DNA from: Oscarella lobularis
Taxonomy: Eukaryota > Porifera > Homoscleromorpha > Homosclerophorida > Oscarellidae
Direction of reading: 5' to 3'
NCBI RefSeq assembly: GCF_947507565.1
Contig: NC_089188.1
Location: 124,001-188,000, forward strand
DNA length: 64,000 nt
In this document: positions 13,106 to 23,233 of the stretch, one piece after another
How the letters are laid out: every line of letters starts with the position of its first letter
Numbering within the stretch: position 1 is the stretch's first letter
Position numbers and translations under genes: made by a program
Notes under the pieces: model-generated
What the model was told of the DNA's origin: nothing
Databases searched by the model: none
The model's input: only the letters and a program-made list of their open reading frames with translations

Positions 13106-13470
13106 TCTACCTACATCACATACCTTTGCCCTCTCGATAGTCATCCTCCCTTCTGAGTGCCTTCCCTTCCAATCCTCCTCTTCCCACTCGCATCCGTTGC
13201 TCGTATCATTCTTCCTTACGCTCTTACACATCTATAAAACGAATTAGAGACCCCTCAATAACTAAAACTCTACCTACATCACATACCATCGATCCCTTGA
13301 TATTCCTTCTCCTCCCTGCCTGCTTGTTCCTCTTCTCCCTCGCGCCCCATCTCCTTGTCATTGTTCCTCCCATCCCTATGCCCCTAAGAAAACTAATTAG
13401 AAATATGTAACACAATTAGGAACCATTATATACCTATCAGTATTGACTCTGAACTAACATTGCCCCTATA
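13106..13470. repeat. exon-like CTACCTACATCACATACC modules, left group
   Basis: Two diverged copies of a module containing CTCTACCTACATCACATACC, a C/T-rich stretch, and an AAAACTAATTAGAAATATGT tail. Related copies occur at 14761-15310. On the minus strand the motif reads GGTATGTGATGTAGG, like a splice donor following an Arg/Lys-rich open stretch. I see no convincing gene. Confidence 0.6.
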
Positions 13471-13544
13471 CACATTAACAAAGTCGCACAACTCATAAAC
13501 AATTGCACGGCACTTATCTGACATCCTCCAGGAACACCCTGTTT

Positions 13545-14643
13545 ACAAAAAGGGAGAAGGCAAAAGGCACAGGAGAAGGCAAAAGGCAAAGGGAGAAGGC
13601 AAAAGGCAAAGGGAGAAGGCAAAAGGCAAAGGGAGAAGGCAAAAGGCAAAGGGAGAAGGCAAAAGGCAAAGGGAGAAGGCAAAAGGCAAAGGGAGAAAGC
13701 AAAAGGCAAAGGGAGAAGGCAAAAGGCAAAGGGAGAAGGCAAAAGGCAAAGGGAAAAGGCAAAAGGCAAAGGGAGAAGGCAAAAGGCAAAGGGAGAAGGC
13801 AAAAGGCAAAGGGAGAAGGCAAAAGGCAAAGGGAGAAGGCAAAAGGCAAAGGAGAAAGCAAAAGGCAAAAGGAAAAGGCAAAAGGAAAAGGAGAAGGCAA
13901 AAGGCAAAGGAGAAGGCAAAAGGCAAAGGGAGAAGGCAAAAGGCAAAGGAGAAAGCAAAAGGCAAAAGGAAAAGGCAAAAGTAAAAGGAGAAGGCAAAAG
14001 GCAAAGGAGAAGGCAAAAGGCAAAGGGAAAAGGCAAAAGGCAAAGGGAGAAGGCAAAAGGCAAAGGGAGAAGGCAAAAGGCAAAGGGAGAAGGCAAAAGG
14101 CAAAGGGAGAAGGCAAAAGGCAAAGGGAGAAAGCAAAAGGCAAAAGGAAAAGGCAAAAGGAAAAGGAGAAGGCAAAAGGCAAAGGAGAAGGCAAAAGGCA
14201 AAGGGAGAAGGCAAAAGGCAAAGGAGAAAGCAAAAGGCAAAAGGAAAAGGCAAAAGGAAAAGGAGAAGGCAAAAGGCAAAGGAGAAGGCAAAAGGCAAAG
14301 GGAAAAGGCAAAAGGCAAAGGGAGAAGGCAAAAGGCAAAAGGAGAAAGCAAAAGGCAAAGGGAGAAGGCAAAAGGCAAAGGGAAAAGGCAAAAGGCAAAG
14401 GGAGAAGGCAAAAGGCAAAGGGAGAAGGCAAAAGGCAAAGGGAGAAGGCAAAAGGCAAAGGGAGAAGGCAAAAGGCAAAGGGAAAAGGCAAAAGGCAAAG
14501 GGAGAAGGCAAAAGGCAAAGGGAGAAGGCAAAAGGCAAAGGGAGAAGGCAAAAGGCAAAGGGAGAAGGCAAAAGGCAAAGGAGAAGGCAAAAGGCAAAGG
14601 AGAAAGCAAAAGGCAAAGGGAGAAGGCAAAAGGCATAGGAGAA
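13545..14643. repeat. 20-bp purine-rich minisatellite
   Basis: About 55 copies of GGGAGAAGGCAAAAGGCAAA with 19-bp and A-for-G variants. The plus strand is almost entirely A/G apart from one C per half-unit. All frames on both strands are open (Lys/Arg/Gly/Glu-rich on plus; Leu/Pro/Phe/Ala-rich on minus), so the long open frames here are repeat artefacts. Confidence 0.93.
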
Positions 14644-14760
14644 GGACAAATTGTCCTAGGACAAATTGTCCCCAGGACAAATTGTACCTGAACAAATTGT
14701 CCCAGGACAAATTGTCCCAGGACAAATTGTCCCCAGGACAACTTGTCCCCAGGACAAATT
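14644..14760. repeat. GGACAAATTGTCC short palindromic repeat, right cluster
   Basis: About seven copies of the palindromic GGACAAATTGTCC motif, matching 13023-13105. The two clusters lie outside the purine-rich array and its left-hand module. Confidence 0.8.
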
Positions 14761-15310
14761 TAGAAACGAATTAGAGACCCCTCAATAACTAAAACTCTAC
14801 CTACATCACATACCTTTGATCCCTCGATAGTCGTCCTTCCTCCTGATCACTTTTCCGTCCTTCCCACTCGCGTCCCTTGTTCATAGCCTTCTTCCTTACA
14901 CTCTTCCACATCTAGAAAACGAATTAGAAACTCCTTAATTACTAAAACTCTACCTCCATCACATGCCGTCGATCCCTTGATATTCCTTCATCTTCTTGAT
15001 TGCTTGTTCCTCCTTCTCCCTCGCGTCCCTTGCTCTTGTCCTCGTTCCTCCCATTCCTATGCACCTAAAAAAACTAATTAGAAATCATCCAACATAAAAA
15101 ACTCTACCTCCATCACATACCGTCGATCCCTTGATATTCCTCCTTCTCCTTGCTTGCTTGTTCCTCTTCTCCCTCGCGTCCCTTGGTCTTGTCCTCGTTC
15201 CTCCAATTCCTATGCACCCCCCCAAAAAAACTAATTAGAAATATGTAACACAATTAGGACCCAATATATACCTATGAGTATTGACTCTGCCCTAACACTG
15301 CCCCTAAAAT
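14761..15310. repeat. exon-like CTACCTACATCACATACC modules, right group
   Basis: Three further copies of the module (starting about 14764, 14908 and 15085). The final one ends with AAACTAATTAGAAATATGTA and TATTGACTCTG as at 13390-13450. With the left group they show that the purine array is embedded in, or was duplicated with, a dispersed repeat family. Confidence 0.6.
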
Positions 15311-16563
15311 AGACGGCCCCGACGGTAAATTTGATGAACCGGGAGAGATTTAACAGCAATACTACGTCGAGAACCACGATTAGGACCCGAATACGCGAAA
15401 TAGACGCCTAAAACCACTCGACTCCCACGAGACGAATCGATCTCCCCTCCCGGGCCCCCAATTTCCTCCGCGCAACGCCAACAAACCCTCGCGAAAGCTC
15501 GTAACATCACCGAGAAGCGCCGAAAACCAAAAAAACCGACGAGAGAGCGAATAAACGCGAAGATAACACCTCCGAACGTACACAGAGCCCCCGTAACGCG
15601 ATCGCGAGCAACGAGAAGCACGTAAAAACGTTCCTAACCTTTCGCGATTGTACATCTTCCCCTCCTTTCATCGCGGTCGCCCCGTTTTGAGCCGGTTTCA
15701 GTCATCCCAGCGCAATGACTGAAAATGCAGTTCCCGTATATCAGCAACCTGAACTAGAGAATGATGGCCGGTGTTCACCGTGTTGCCATCATGCACAGCC
15801 TCCCACCGCTTACAGTACGCGAGTGCATAACATAGTGTGACGTCATATTTTTTATGCTGTCACATATTCACGTGGTCATTACAGCCGTTAGCTACTACAG
15901 CTCAGTCGTACCTACATACTGTAAATGATTGCAATTTTTTCCTAATTAGGCGCTTTTCTGACGTACTGTATTTGATAATTTGCTCTTTATTTGAGGTGGA
16001 CCTATGCATGTGTACGGGTCATATTTCCTCTTACCCGTACACGCGTACATACCCACGCACATACTGTACATGAGTGGAAACTTTTGATTGTGACGTGACG
16101 TCAGAGCGTGACAATCAAAACTCTCGTTTCGCCTTCTCAACGCATTTATAAAACGGAAAATAGCACGGATCAATTTGAAACACTGTTTTCTAAGCATTTT
16201 ATCCGTTTATCAAAGTAAAAACGCTTTTTTCGCGCCGTAAATCGCCTTTTTCGGGTCACCGTTTTGGGCCCCATTTCGCGCATGCGCTTTACAAAGTAAG
16301 GGTTTTTCTTATGTGACGTCACAATACAGTGTACCGAACAGACGTACATACAGACAGACATACACTTCCGGCCTTGAGATCACGTTTGAGAGAGCCTCCC
16401 TCGCCGTTATACGGGCTCGCAAACTGTGTTTGCCACCCCGTACAACTGCGGTGGTCGGCTCATAAACATTCTTCGCATATATTGAAAAATACCAACACGA
16501 TCTCGCACACTGTCACACATGCAGAGAAAAAATTAAACAACCTAGAGCGCGAAAACACCGAAA
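15311..16563. other. non-coding stretch, no feature recognised
   Basis: Mixed-composition DNA with several short open frames (under 110 codons) that show no domain, no splice structure and no codon signature. CpG-containing GTGACGTCA-like motifs occur (about 16090-16110 and 16314). I see no supportable gene. Confidence 0.5.
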
Positions 16564-16905
16564 ATTTTCGCGGCCCGGTTCCTAATAGGGGCCCCATTTT
16601 CATCTAATAATTCTTTGCTTATTTTAAGATGGAAATCACTCGATAGAGCTCTTCTCTAATTAAGAAAAATGTTTTCAAAGCTGCCTTAGCTTTTAAAAAA
16701 GCGAAATTTTCGCGGCTCGGTTCCTAATGGGCGCCCCGTTTTCATTTAATAATTATTTGCTTATTTTATGCTGGAAACCAGTCGATAAAGCTCTTCTCTA
16801 ATTCAGAAAAATGTTTTCAACACTGCTATAGCTTTTAAAAGAGCGAAATTTTCGCGGGCCGGTTCCTAATGGGGACCCCAATTTCTTCTAAAAAAATTTT
16901 GCGTA
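16564..16905. repeat. 142-bp tandem repeat, about 2.4 copies
   Basis: Units begin TTTTCGCGGCYCGGTTCCTA and contain a GGCGCCCC-like core, CTAATAATTCTTTGCTTATT, and AGCTCTTCTCTAATTAAGAA. Starts are at about 16565, 16707 and 16849, an exact 142-bp period. The third copy is partial and runs into the 20-bp satellite. Confidence 0.85.
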
Positions 16906-16944
16906 TTTAACGTTGTGAATCAGTCGAACGATGTCTTATTCATT

Positions 16945-18576
16945 AGAATGCACATGCTTTTATTTGAATGCACATGTTTTCATTTGAATCCACAGGGCCT
17001 CAAGTAAGCGCACAGGCTCTCAATTGAATGCACAGGCTTTCATTTGAATGCACAGGTTTTCAATTGAATGCACAGGCTTTCATTTGAATGCACATGCTTT
17101 CATTTGAATGCACAGGCCTTTATTTGAATGCACATGCCTTCATTTGAATCCACAGGGCCTCAAGTAAGTGCACAGGCTCTCAATTGATTTGCACAGGCTT
17201 TCATTTCAATGCACAGGCTTTCATTTGAATGCGCATGCTTTCATTTGAATGCACAGGCTTTCATTTGAATACACAAGCTTTCATTTTGAATGCACATGCT
17301 TTCATTTGAATGCACAGGCTTTTATTTGAATGCACAGGCTTCTATTTGAATGCACATGTCTTCATTTGAATCCACAGGGCCTCAAGTAAGTGCACAGGCT
17401 CTCAATTGAATGCACACGCTTTCATTTGAATGCACCTGCTTTCATTTGAATGCACAAGCTTTCATTTCAATGCACATGCTTTCATTTGAATGCACAAGCT
17501 TTCATTTCAATGCACATGCTTTCATTTAAATGCACATGCTTTCATTTGAATGCGCAGGCTTTTTCTTGAATGCGCAGGCTTTCATTTGAATGCACATGCT
17601 TTCATTTGAATGCGCAGGCTTTCATTTGAATGCACAGGCTTTCATTTGAATGCACAGGCTTTTATTTGAATGCACAGGCTTTCATTTGAATGCACAGGCT
17701 TTCATTTGAATGCACAGGCTTTTATTTGAATGCACATGCTTTCATTTGAATGCACAGGCTTTTATTTGAATGCACATGTCTTCATTTGAATCCACGGGGC
17801 CTCAAGTAAGTGCACAGGCTCTCAATTGAATGCACACGCTTTCATTTGAATGCACCTGCTTTCATTTGAATGCACAAGCTTTCATTTCAATGCACATGCT
17901 TTCATTTAAATGCACATGCTTTCATTTGAATGCGCAGGCTTTTTCTTGAATGCGCAGGCTTTCATTTGAATGCACATGCTTTCATTTGAATGCGCAGGCT
18001 TTCATTTGAATGCACAGGCTTTCATTTGAATGCACAGGCTTTTATTTGAATGCACAGGCTTTCATTTGAATGCACAGGCTTTCATTTGAATGCACAGGCT
18101 TTTATTTGAATGCACATGCTTTCATTTGAATGCACAGGCTTTTATTTGAATGCACATGTCTTCATTTGAATCCACGGGGCCTCAAGTAAGTGCACAGGCT
18201 CTCAATTGAATACACACGCTTTCATTTGAATGCACAGGCTTTCATTTGAATGCACCTGCTTTCACTTGAATGCACAGGCTTTCATTTGAATGCACAGGCT
18301 TTCATTTGAATGCAAAGGCTTTCATTTGAATGCAAAGGCTTTCATTTGAATGTACAGGCTTTCATTTGAATGCACAGGCTTTCATTTGAATGCACCTGCT
18401 TTCATTTGAATGCACAGGCTTCCATTTGAATGCGCATGCTTTCATTTGAATGCACATGCTTTCATTTGAATGCACAGGCTTTCATTTTTATTGCACAGGC
18501 TTTCATTTGAATACACAGGCCTTCATTTGAATGCACAAGCTTTCATTTGAATGCACATGTTTTCATTTGAATCCAG
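16945..18576 (+). repeat. 20-bp satellite, forward arm
   Basis: About 80 copies of TTCATTTGAATGCACAGGCT. A marker variant (GTCTTCATTTGAATCCACRG followed by GGCCTCAAGTAAGTGCACAG) recurs at about 17349, 17769 and 18149, spacings of 420 and 380 bp, which defines higher-order units of about 19-21 monomers. Confidence 0.93.
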
Positions 18577-19364
18577 AGGGAACTTACTTGAGGCCCTGTG
18601 GATTCAAATGAAAACATGTGCTTTCAAATAAAAGCATGTGGATTCAAATGAAAGCCTGTTCATTCAAATGAAAGCCTGTGCATTCAATTGAGAGCCTGTG
18701 CACTTACTTGAGGCCCTGTGGATTCAAATGGAAACATGTGCATTCAAATAAAAGCCTGTTCATTCAAATGTAAGCCTGTGCATTCAAATGAAAGCCTGTA
18801 CATTTAAATGAAAGCCTGTGCATTCAAATGAAAGCCTGTGCATTCAAATAAAAGCCTGTGCATTCAAATGAAAACATGTGCATTCAAATAAAAGCCAGTG
18901 CATTCAATTGAGAGCGTGTGCATTCAAATGAAAGCACGCGCATTTAAATGAAAGCCTGTGCATTCAAATGAAAGCCTGTGCATTTAAATGAAAGCCTGTG
19001 CATTTAAATGAAAGCCTGTGCATTTAAATGAAAGCCTGTGCATTCAAATGAAAGCCTGTGCATTCAATTGAGAGCCTGTGCACTTACTTGAGGCCTTGTG
19101 GATTCAAATGAAAACATGTGCATTCAAATAAAAGCCTGTGCATTCAAATGAAAGCATGTGCATTCAAATGAAAGCTTGTGTATTCAAATGAAAGCCTGTG
19201 CTTTCAAATGAAAACATGTGCATTCAAATAAAAGCCTGTGCATTGAAATGAAAGCATGTGCATTCAATTGAGAGCGTGTGCATTCAAATGAAAGCCTGTG
19301 CATTCAAATGAAAGCCTGTGCATTCAAATGAAAGCCTGTGCATTCAAATGAAAGCCTGTGCATA
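18577..19364 (-). repeat. 20-bp satellite, inverted arm
   Basis: The same monomer in reverse complement (AGCCTGTGCATTCAAATGAA) runs from about 18600 to 19364, including the marker ACTTACTTGAGGCCCTGTGG at 18585, 18700 and 19082. The array is therefore a large inverted repeat, 1.6 kb against 0.8 kb, with the switch at about 18575-18600. Confidence 0.92.
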
Positions 19365-19549
19365 TGTAAAGTAGAGAAAGACACGATGACATCATCTCAT
19401 TCTCTCTATTATAGAGATGTCATGTGTTTATTATTTAAAAGTGTACGTGCACAAACTGTCGAGCAATAAAAAAGACGAATAAATTGCCCTTCTTTCACGT
19501 GTTTCATATTTTAAGTATACTCTTTGCGTATATATGACTCTTCCAAGTT

Positions 19550-19621
19550 CCCGGATTAGACGACCACCGCCCCCATTTTCCCAAATCTTGCAAAATGGGG
19601 GCGGTGGTCGTCTTATCCGGG
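19550..19621. repeat. 30-bp-arm hairpin element
   Basis: Left arm 19550-19579 (CCCGGATTAGACGACCACCG...) and right arm 19592-19621 are reverse complements with one mismatch in 30, around a 12-nt loop. It is compact enough to be a miniature palindromic element or the template of a stable RNA hairpin. No flanking target duplication was recognised. Confidence 0.85.
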
Positions 19622-20046
19622 CATTTATAGCCGTTTACCCTATTAAATCCGGGACATTGCGCCTTGTGACAGAGGACGGCAGGTTGCATATATTTAGGAA
19701 CACTCTACCATTTTTTCTGGCTAGAAGAACTTACCTTCTACCAGGATATTTAGAAAAATTTGAAAGCTGTTTAGCTTACAAAAAATGAAAGCACAATTGC
19801 GTTCATTCCATCTAGTTTCGAACAACAGACAAAAACGCAAGAAGAATAAGAAAAAAACTGAGTGTCGTCACCCCCCTCCCCGTCCTAACCTAAGCAAAAT
19901 CCCATTCAGCAGCAACAGCCAACAGAGCGTAAAGAAAGAAAACAACAAAAAAAACCCTGAGTACTGATCATATCAATCGTAAATCAGTATGCCAAACAAC
20001 TGAAGAACAAAAGAGTCAATATGTTCCTATTTAGGAACACACCTAC

Positions 20047-21315
20047 CTAAAGTCCAGCAGCGGCCTCGCGAATTTTTCTCTTGTATCCGGCTAGAAAGTA
20101 GAGATCGTGGCACTGCCGCAGCTCACTGCTCTTAAAGCAAGGCCAAACATAGTAATTGCCCAACTGCTCATACTTCGTCTCGTCTTCTTTGCCCGACCAA
20201 TCAAAATCCACAATTTTAACAGAACCGTCGTAGCAGACAAGAATGTTGGGGCCTCGAAAGTCTCCGTGGACATAGCCCTTGCTGTGAAGAACGTGCAGAG
20301 CTCTTTCCATACTTTCGATGACACGTTGGTAAGGCGCGCAGCTTGATGAGTGTGAAGCCACAGCTTTGATGTATTCGTCGAGATTCATAGCCTCTTTAAC
20401 TTTCTCCATGACAACAATAGTGTATCCGTCAGCCTTTTCCACGCGAAACTTAGGAGCAATGCCGTTTTCATAGCAATGCTGATGCACTTCTTCTGGGTAC
20501 GTTATAGACAAGAATTTGACAATGCAGTTCACAGGCCCGTCTTTGCGCTCTTTGGCTTCAAAAACTCTGCTATTGATCATGTTCACGTATTCCAGTTGTG
20601 GATAACAATCCGGTTTTACGACAGGAAACAACGAACTCGAACTAGCTTCTTCTGTTGTGGCTTTGATAGATTCAAGCAATTGCACCATTGCCAGCATTCC
20701 AGATTTTAGCCGATACGCAAGTTCATCAAACTTGGACTTGTCATCCATTCTTGAGCAGGAGCAGAGCAGACAATGAGATATCTTTTCTTGACCGTGTGTA
20801 GCCACTCCGTACAAGTTGAAATTGTTCTTTACAATGGTGAACAAGAAGGAAGGAAAACAAGTTCTCTTGGCAAACTTTGCATAACATTGCCCGGACCGGA
20901 GCCAATATCTCCACAAACACTGATATTCCCGCATTACTTGATTGAGGGCACGCTCAGGAGAGACATTTTTACCGTCCTTCCTCTCGCCAATGCCCAAAGC
21001 GTAAAATAGCATGCAAGTAAGAGGAAATATGATGGCCATGTCCGCGCGGTAAGCGCCTCGCAGACCGAAAGGTGCGTCTCCAACCACTCTGGGATCTTCT
21101 ACAAGAAACTCCTTTTGAATTAGCATTGGCAACTGGCACAAGACGCTGAAAGCCTGCCTAATATATTTTTCGCCGTCCGTGCCTGATTGTAGCCCTTTGT
21201 ACATCAACCCGTGAAACTCCCGAAGATCGTTGTCAGAAATTAAGTCGGCGATGGCGGGCTTGGCAAAGCCCTCAAAGAACGGCACCGATGAGAAGGTTGT
21301 TTTATACCCTGCCAT
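20047..21315 (-). CDS. divergent kinase-like protein (HGD / DFDWSG type)
   Basis: Single uninterrupted 422-codon exon from ATG at 21315. The C-terminal third is kinase-like: VKFL (candidate ATP-binding Lys at about residue 267), a Glu-containing helix (PEEVHQH), hinge-like YTIVVMEK, catalytic-loop-like HGDFRGPNIL (350-359), and DFDWSG (370-375) where canonical kinases have DFG. The C-lobe after this is very short (about 50 residues), so it is a minimal or degenerate kinase fold. HGD...DFDWSG signatures are known in Crinkler-type and transposon-associated eukaryotic kinases; membership of that group is inference. The first 200 residues are unrecognised. The frame is open for 13 codons upstream of the ATG back to a possible acceptor (CTGAAATAG), so the gene may be longer. 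Confidence 0.7.
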   Translation of the reverse strand: MAGYKTTFSSVPFFEGFAKPAIADLISDNDLREFHGLMYKGLQSGTDGEKYIRQAFSVLCQLPMLIQKEFLVEDPRVVGDAPFGLRGAYRADMAIIFPLTCMLFYALGIGERKDGKNVSPERALNQVMREYQCLWRYWLRSGQCYAKFAKRTCFPSFLFTIVKNNFNLYGVATHGQEKISHCLLCSCSRMDDKSKFDELAYRLKSGMLAMVQLLESIKATTEEASSSSLFPVVKPDCYPQLEYVNMINSRVFEAKERKDGPVNCIVKFLSITYPEEVHQHCYENGIAPKFRVEKADGYTIVVMEKVKEAMNLDEYIKAVASHSSSCAPYQRVIESMERALHVLHSKGYVHGDFRGPNILVCYDGSVKIVDFDWSGKEDETKYEQLGNYYVWPCFKSSELRQCHDLYFLAGYKRKIREAAAGL

Positions 21316-21514
21316 GTACCTGCCAACATGACCAGAAGAAGGAGACGTGGGTTCCTATTTCAGTTAGAACTTAGGCACATTGAATTTCAAAGCAGAAAAC
21401 TTACGATACTACAAGGTACATCTCTGCGAAGAGGCCAAGAAGGAAAAAATGCGCCCTCCTCTCCTAAGTCGCCTCATAATAATAAAAGCCTTCAACAGAC
21501 AAACAAGTCCTTAC

Positions 21515-21773
21515 CTTCATTTTCAACCAGGTCCGAAACGCACGTCACGTAATTTTGACTTGTAATCACGCAAAAGTAGAAACAATTGGAATGGCTAGCG
21601 CTGCAACTCTGAGTAGTGTCCGAACACTCGACGATTCCCCCTTTATCAGTGTCAACCATCCACCACTGGTATGACAGACTTTCGGTGCATTCTACTTCGA
21701 CGGTCAGCTTCTTCTTCCATTGTCCTCCTTGTGGCTGGCGTGTGACCTCCATTAAAAGCAAATCTGCGCACAA
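21515..21773 (-). CDS. possible Ig-like 5' exon
   Basis: Minus-strand open stretch of about 86 codons with Ig-fold hallmarks: TRQPQ lead-in, LTVEVECTE with a Cys, LSYQWWM (core Trp), then NCFYFCVIT (Tyr-x-Cys). It ends at a good donor, GAAG followed by GTAAGG, and starts after a possible acceptor (TGTGCGCAG). It lies just upstream of the kinase-like exon at 20047-21315 and on the same strand, so an Ig plus kinase-like fusion is plausible. I could not find a phase-consistent splice joining the two, so the link is unproven. Confidence 0.4.
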
Positions 21774-21780
21774 GTCAATA

Positions 21781-22787
21781 GGGCTTGTGCACGTGACGTC
21801 ACAGGCGACGTCACAGTCCTTTGTTTGGTCATGACGCGCGTTAGGGTTTCAGAAAATGTCCTCTATCTGCGCGATACTACCTTTCTTCCGCGTAACCACC
21901 AGAAGATATGTAGAGGAATGCTATAGACGTCGTTCGGCGCCTATTCCGTGGTATTTCTCCGTGTTTTCGGCGAGCTATATCGATAAATGGGCGGGAACTT
22001 CCGACGAAATGGGCGTTTTCGATGTGCTTTCATTCCTCACCAAAGCGTCTGATTGCAACGAGACTTTACCACGTTATAGGCACATGATTGATTTTCACAT
22101 TAATGGCCAAGATCTGGCAAGAAGAGGTTTAGTTTCGAACTTTGGGTCCTGTTTGTAACACCCCTTAGCGCACGCGCTTCAACTCCTTCTTTCTCGTTTC
22201 TATACTTCTAACTCCCTGTGTCGTCGATGGAATGTTGAGAGAAGGTATTAGTTTGTATTGCGTGCAAACATTTGAGATTGCGCGGCGGGATACAAAGTTA
22301 TGTCTTCTCTCGACATGCGCGACATACGAAATCCATGGCACAGGGAGTTAGAACCACTGAAACGAAAAAAGGCGAAAAAAGCGCTGAAACACGTGCGCTA
22401 AGTGGTGCTACAAACAGGGCCAAAAGTGCGAAACTAAACCTCTTCTTGCCAGGTCTTGGCCATTAATATGAACATCAATCATGTATCCATAACGTGGTAA
22501 AGTCTCGGTGCAATCGGATGCTTTGGTGAGGAATGAGAGCACATCGAAAACGCCCATTTCGTCGGAAGTCCCCGCCCATTTATAGATATAACTCGCCGAA
22601 AACACAGAGAAATACCACGGAATAGGCGCCAAACGACGTCTAAATCATGCTTCTACATATATCTTATGGTGGTTACGCGGTAGAAAGGTAGTATCGCGCA
22701 AATAGAGGACATTTTCTGAAAGCCTAACGCGCGTCACGCCCAAGCAAAAAGCTGTGACGTTGGCTCTGACGTCACTGTGCACAAGGC
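21781..22787. mobile_element. 1-kb foldback (near-perfect inverted repeat) element
   Basis: The halves 21781-22260 and about 22300-22787 are reverse complements along nearly their full length with scattered mismatches. For example TCAGAAAATGTCCTCTAT at 21850 matches ATAGAGGACATTTTCTGA at 22702, and ATTAATGGCCAAGAYCTGGC appears in both. Each arm carries the same short open frame (100 and 74 codons, WYFSVFSASYI ... DLARRGLVS), which is likely incidental. The very small central loop suggests a foldback transposon or MITE-like palindrome. I see no clear target-site duplication. Confidence 0.8.
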
Positions 22788-22917
22788 TACAAAGCAGAAC
22801 GACGAGTTTTGTTCGAAGACGCTTGTTAAGACCTCCCCGAGCGAAGAGGTCTGGCCCCCAAACTACATCCACCGCTAAGGAACCGGTCTCGACGGTCATA
22901 CTCGCCTTCGTACAGTA

Positions 22918-23009
22918 CCTGAAACCTTCTTGCGTTCGGCACTGCGAGAGGACGACTCGCTCGCCTTCTCATCCGAAAGCTTCCTGCGCTTCGCGTCGGG
23001 AGAGGACAT
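22918..23009 (-). CDS. possible first exon, NLS-like basic N-terminus
   Basis: Minus-strand ATG at 23009 opens a short frame, MSSPDAKRRKLSDEK then Ser/Arg/Glu-rich, ending at a possible donor (TTTCAG followed by GTACTG). The KRRK cluster resembles a nuclear localisation signal. Downstream exons would lie beyond the foldback element and are not recognised. This could be a promoter-proximal exon of a disrupted gene or chance. Confidence 0.25.
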
Positions 23010-23224
23010 GATCGGGGTGATAACAGACGAGAGATTCTCAGTACAGCGAATATGAATGCTAAGGCGCGTGCGCAGATTTGTCCTAGTGACGCACCTCGAT
23101 GTCCTTTGATCAACAGACACAGTCAGCGAGACATTCGCCCCTCGGCTCCGATCCGCGTACCTTTTCGAGGATCGTTCGAAGTCGTAAAGCGTGCGATTGG
23201 TTTTCGATCGCGTGTCGAAGCATG

Positions 23225-23233
23225 TTTTTTCTA
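23225..23233. repeat. MULE target-site duplication, left
   Basis: TTTTTTCTA, 9 bp, immediately outside the left terminal inverted repeat and identical to 26500-26508. Nine-bp duplications are typical of Mutator-like elements. Confidence 0.9.

Noticed and set aside
13437-14774. Frames of 370-434 codons, Leu/Pro/Phe-rich (minus) and Lys/Arg/Gly-rich (plus)
   Set aside because: Pure translation of the 20-bp purine-rich minisatellite in every frame.
15304-15655. Two overlapping minus-strand frames of about 100 codons
   Set aside because: No domain, no splice context; Arg/Phe-rich composition follows from the local CG/AAA-rich sequence.
7336-19364. CRISPR-like regular arrays
   Set aside because: Repeats are contiguous monomers without unique spacers, in a eukaryotic context, so they are satellites.
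21856-22632. Paired short frames with WYFSVFSASYI in both halves of the foldback
   Set aside because: They are the same arm read twice in opposite orientation, without start/stop conservation or domain similarity.
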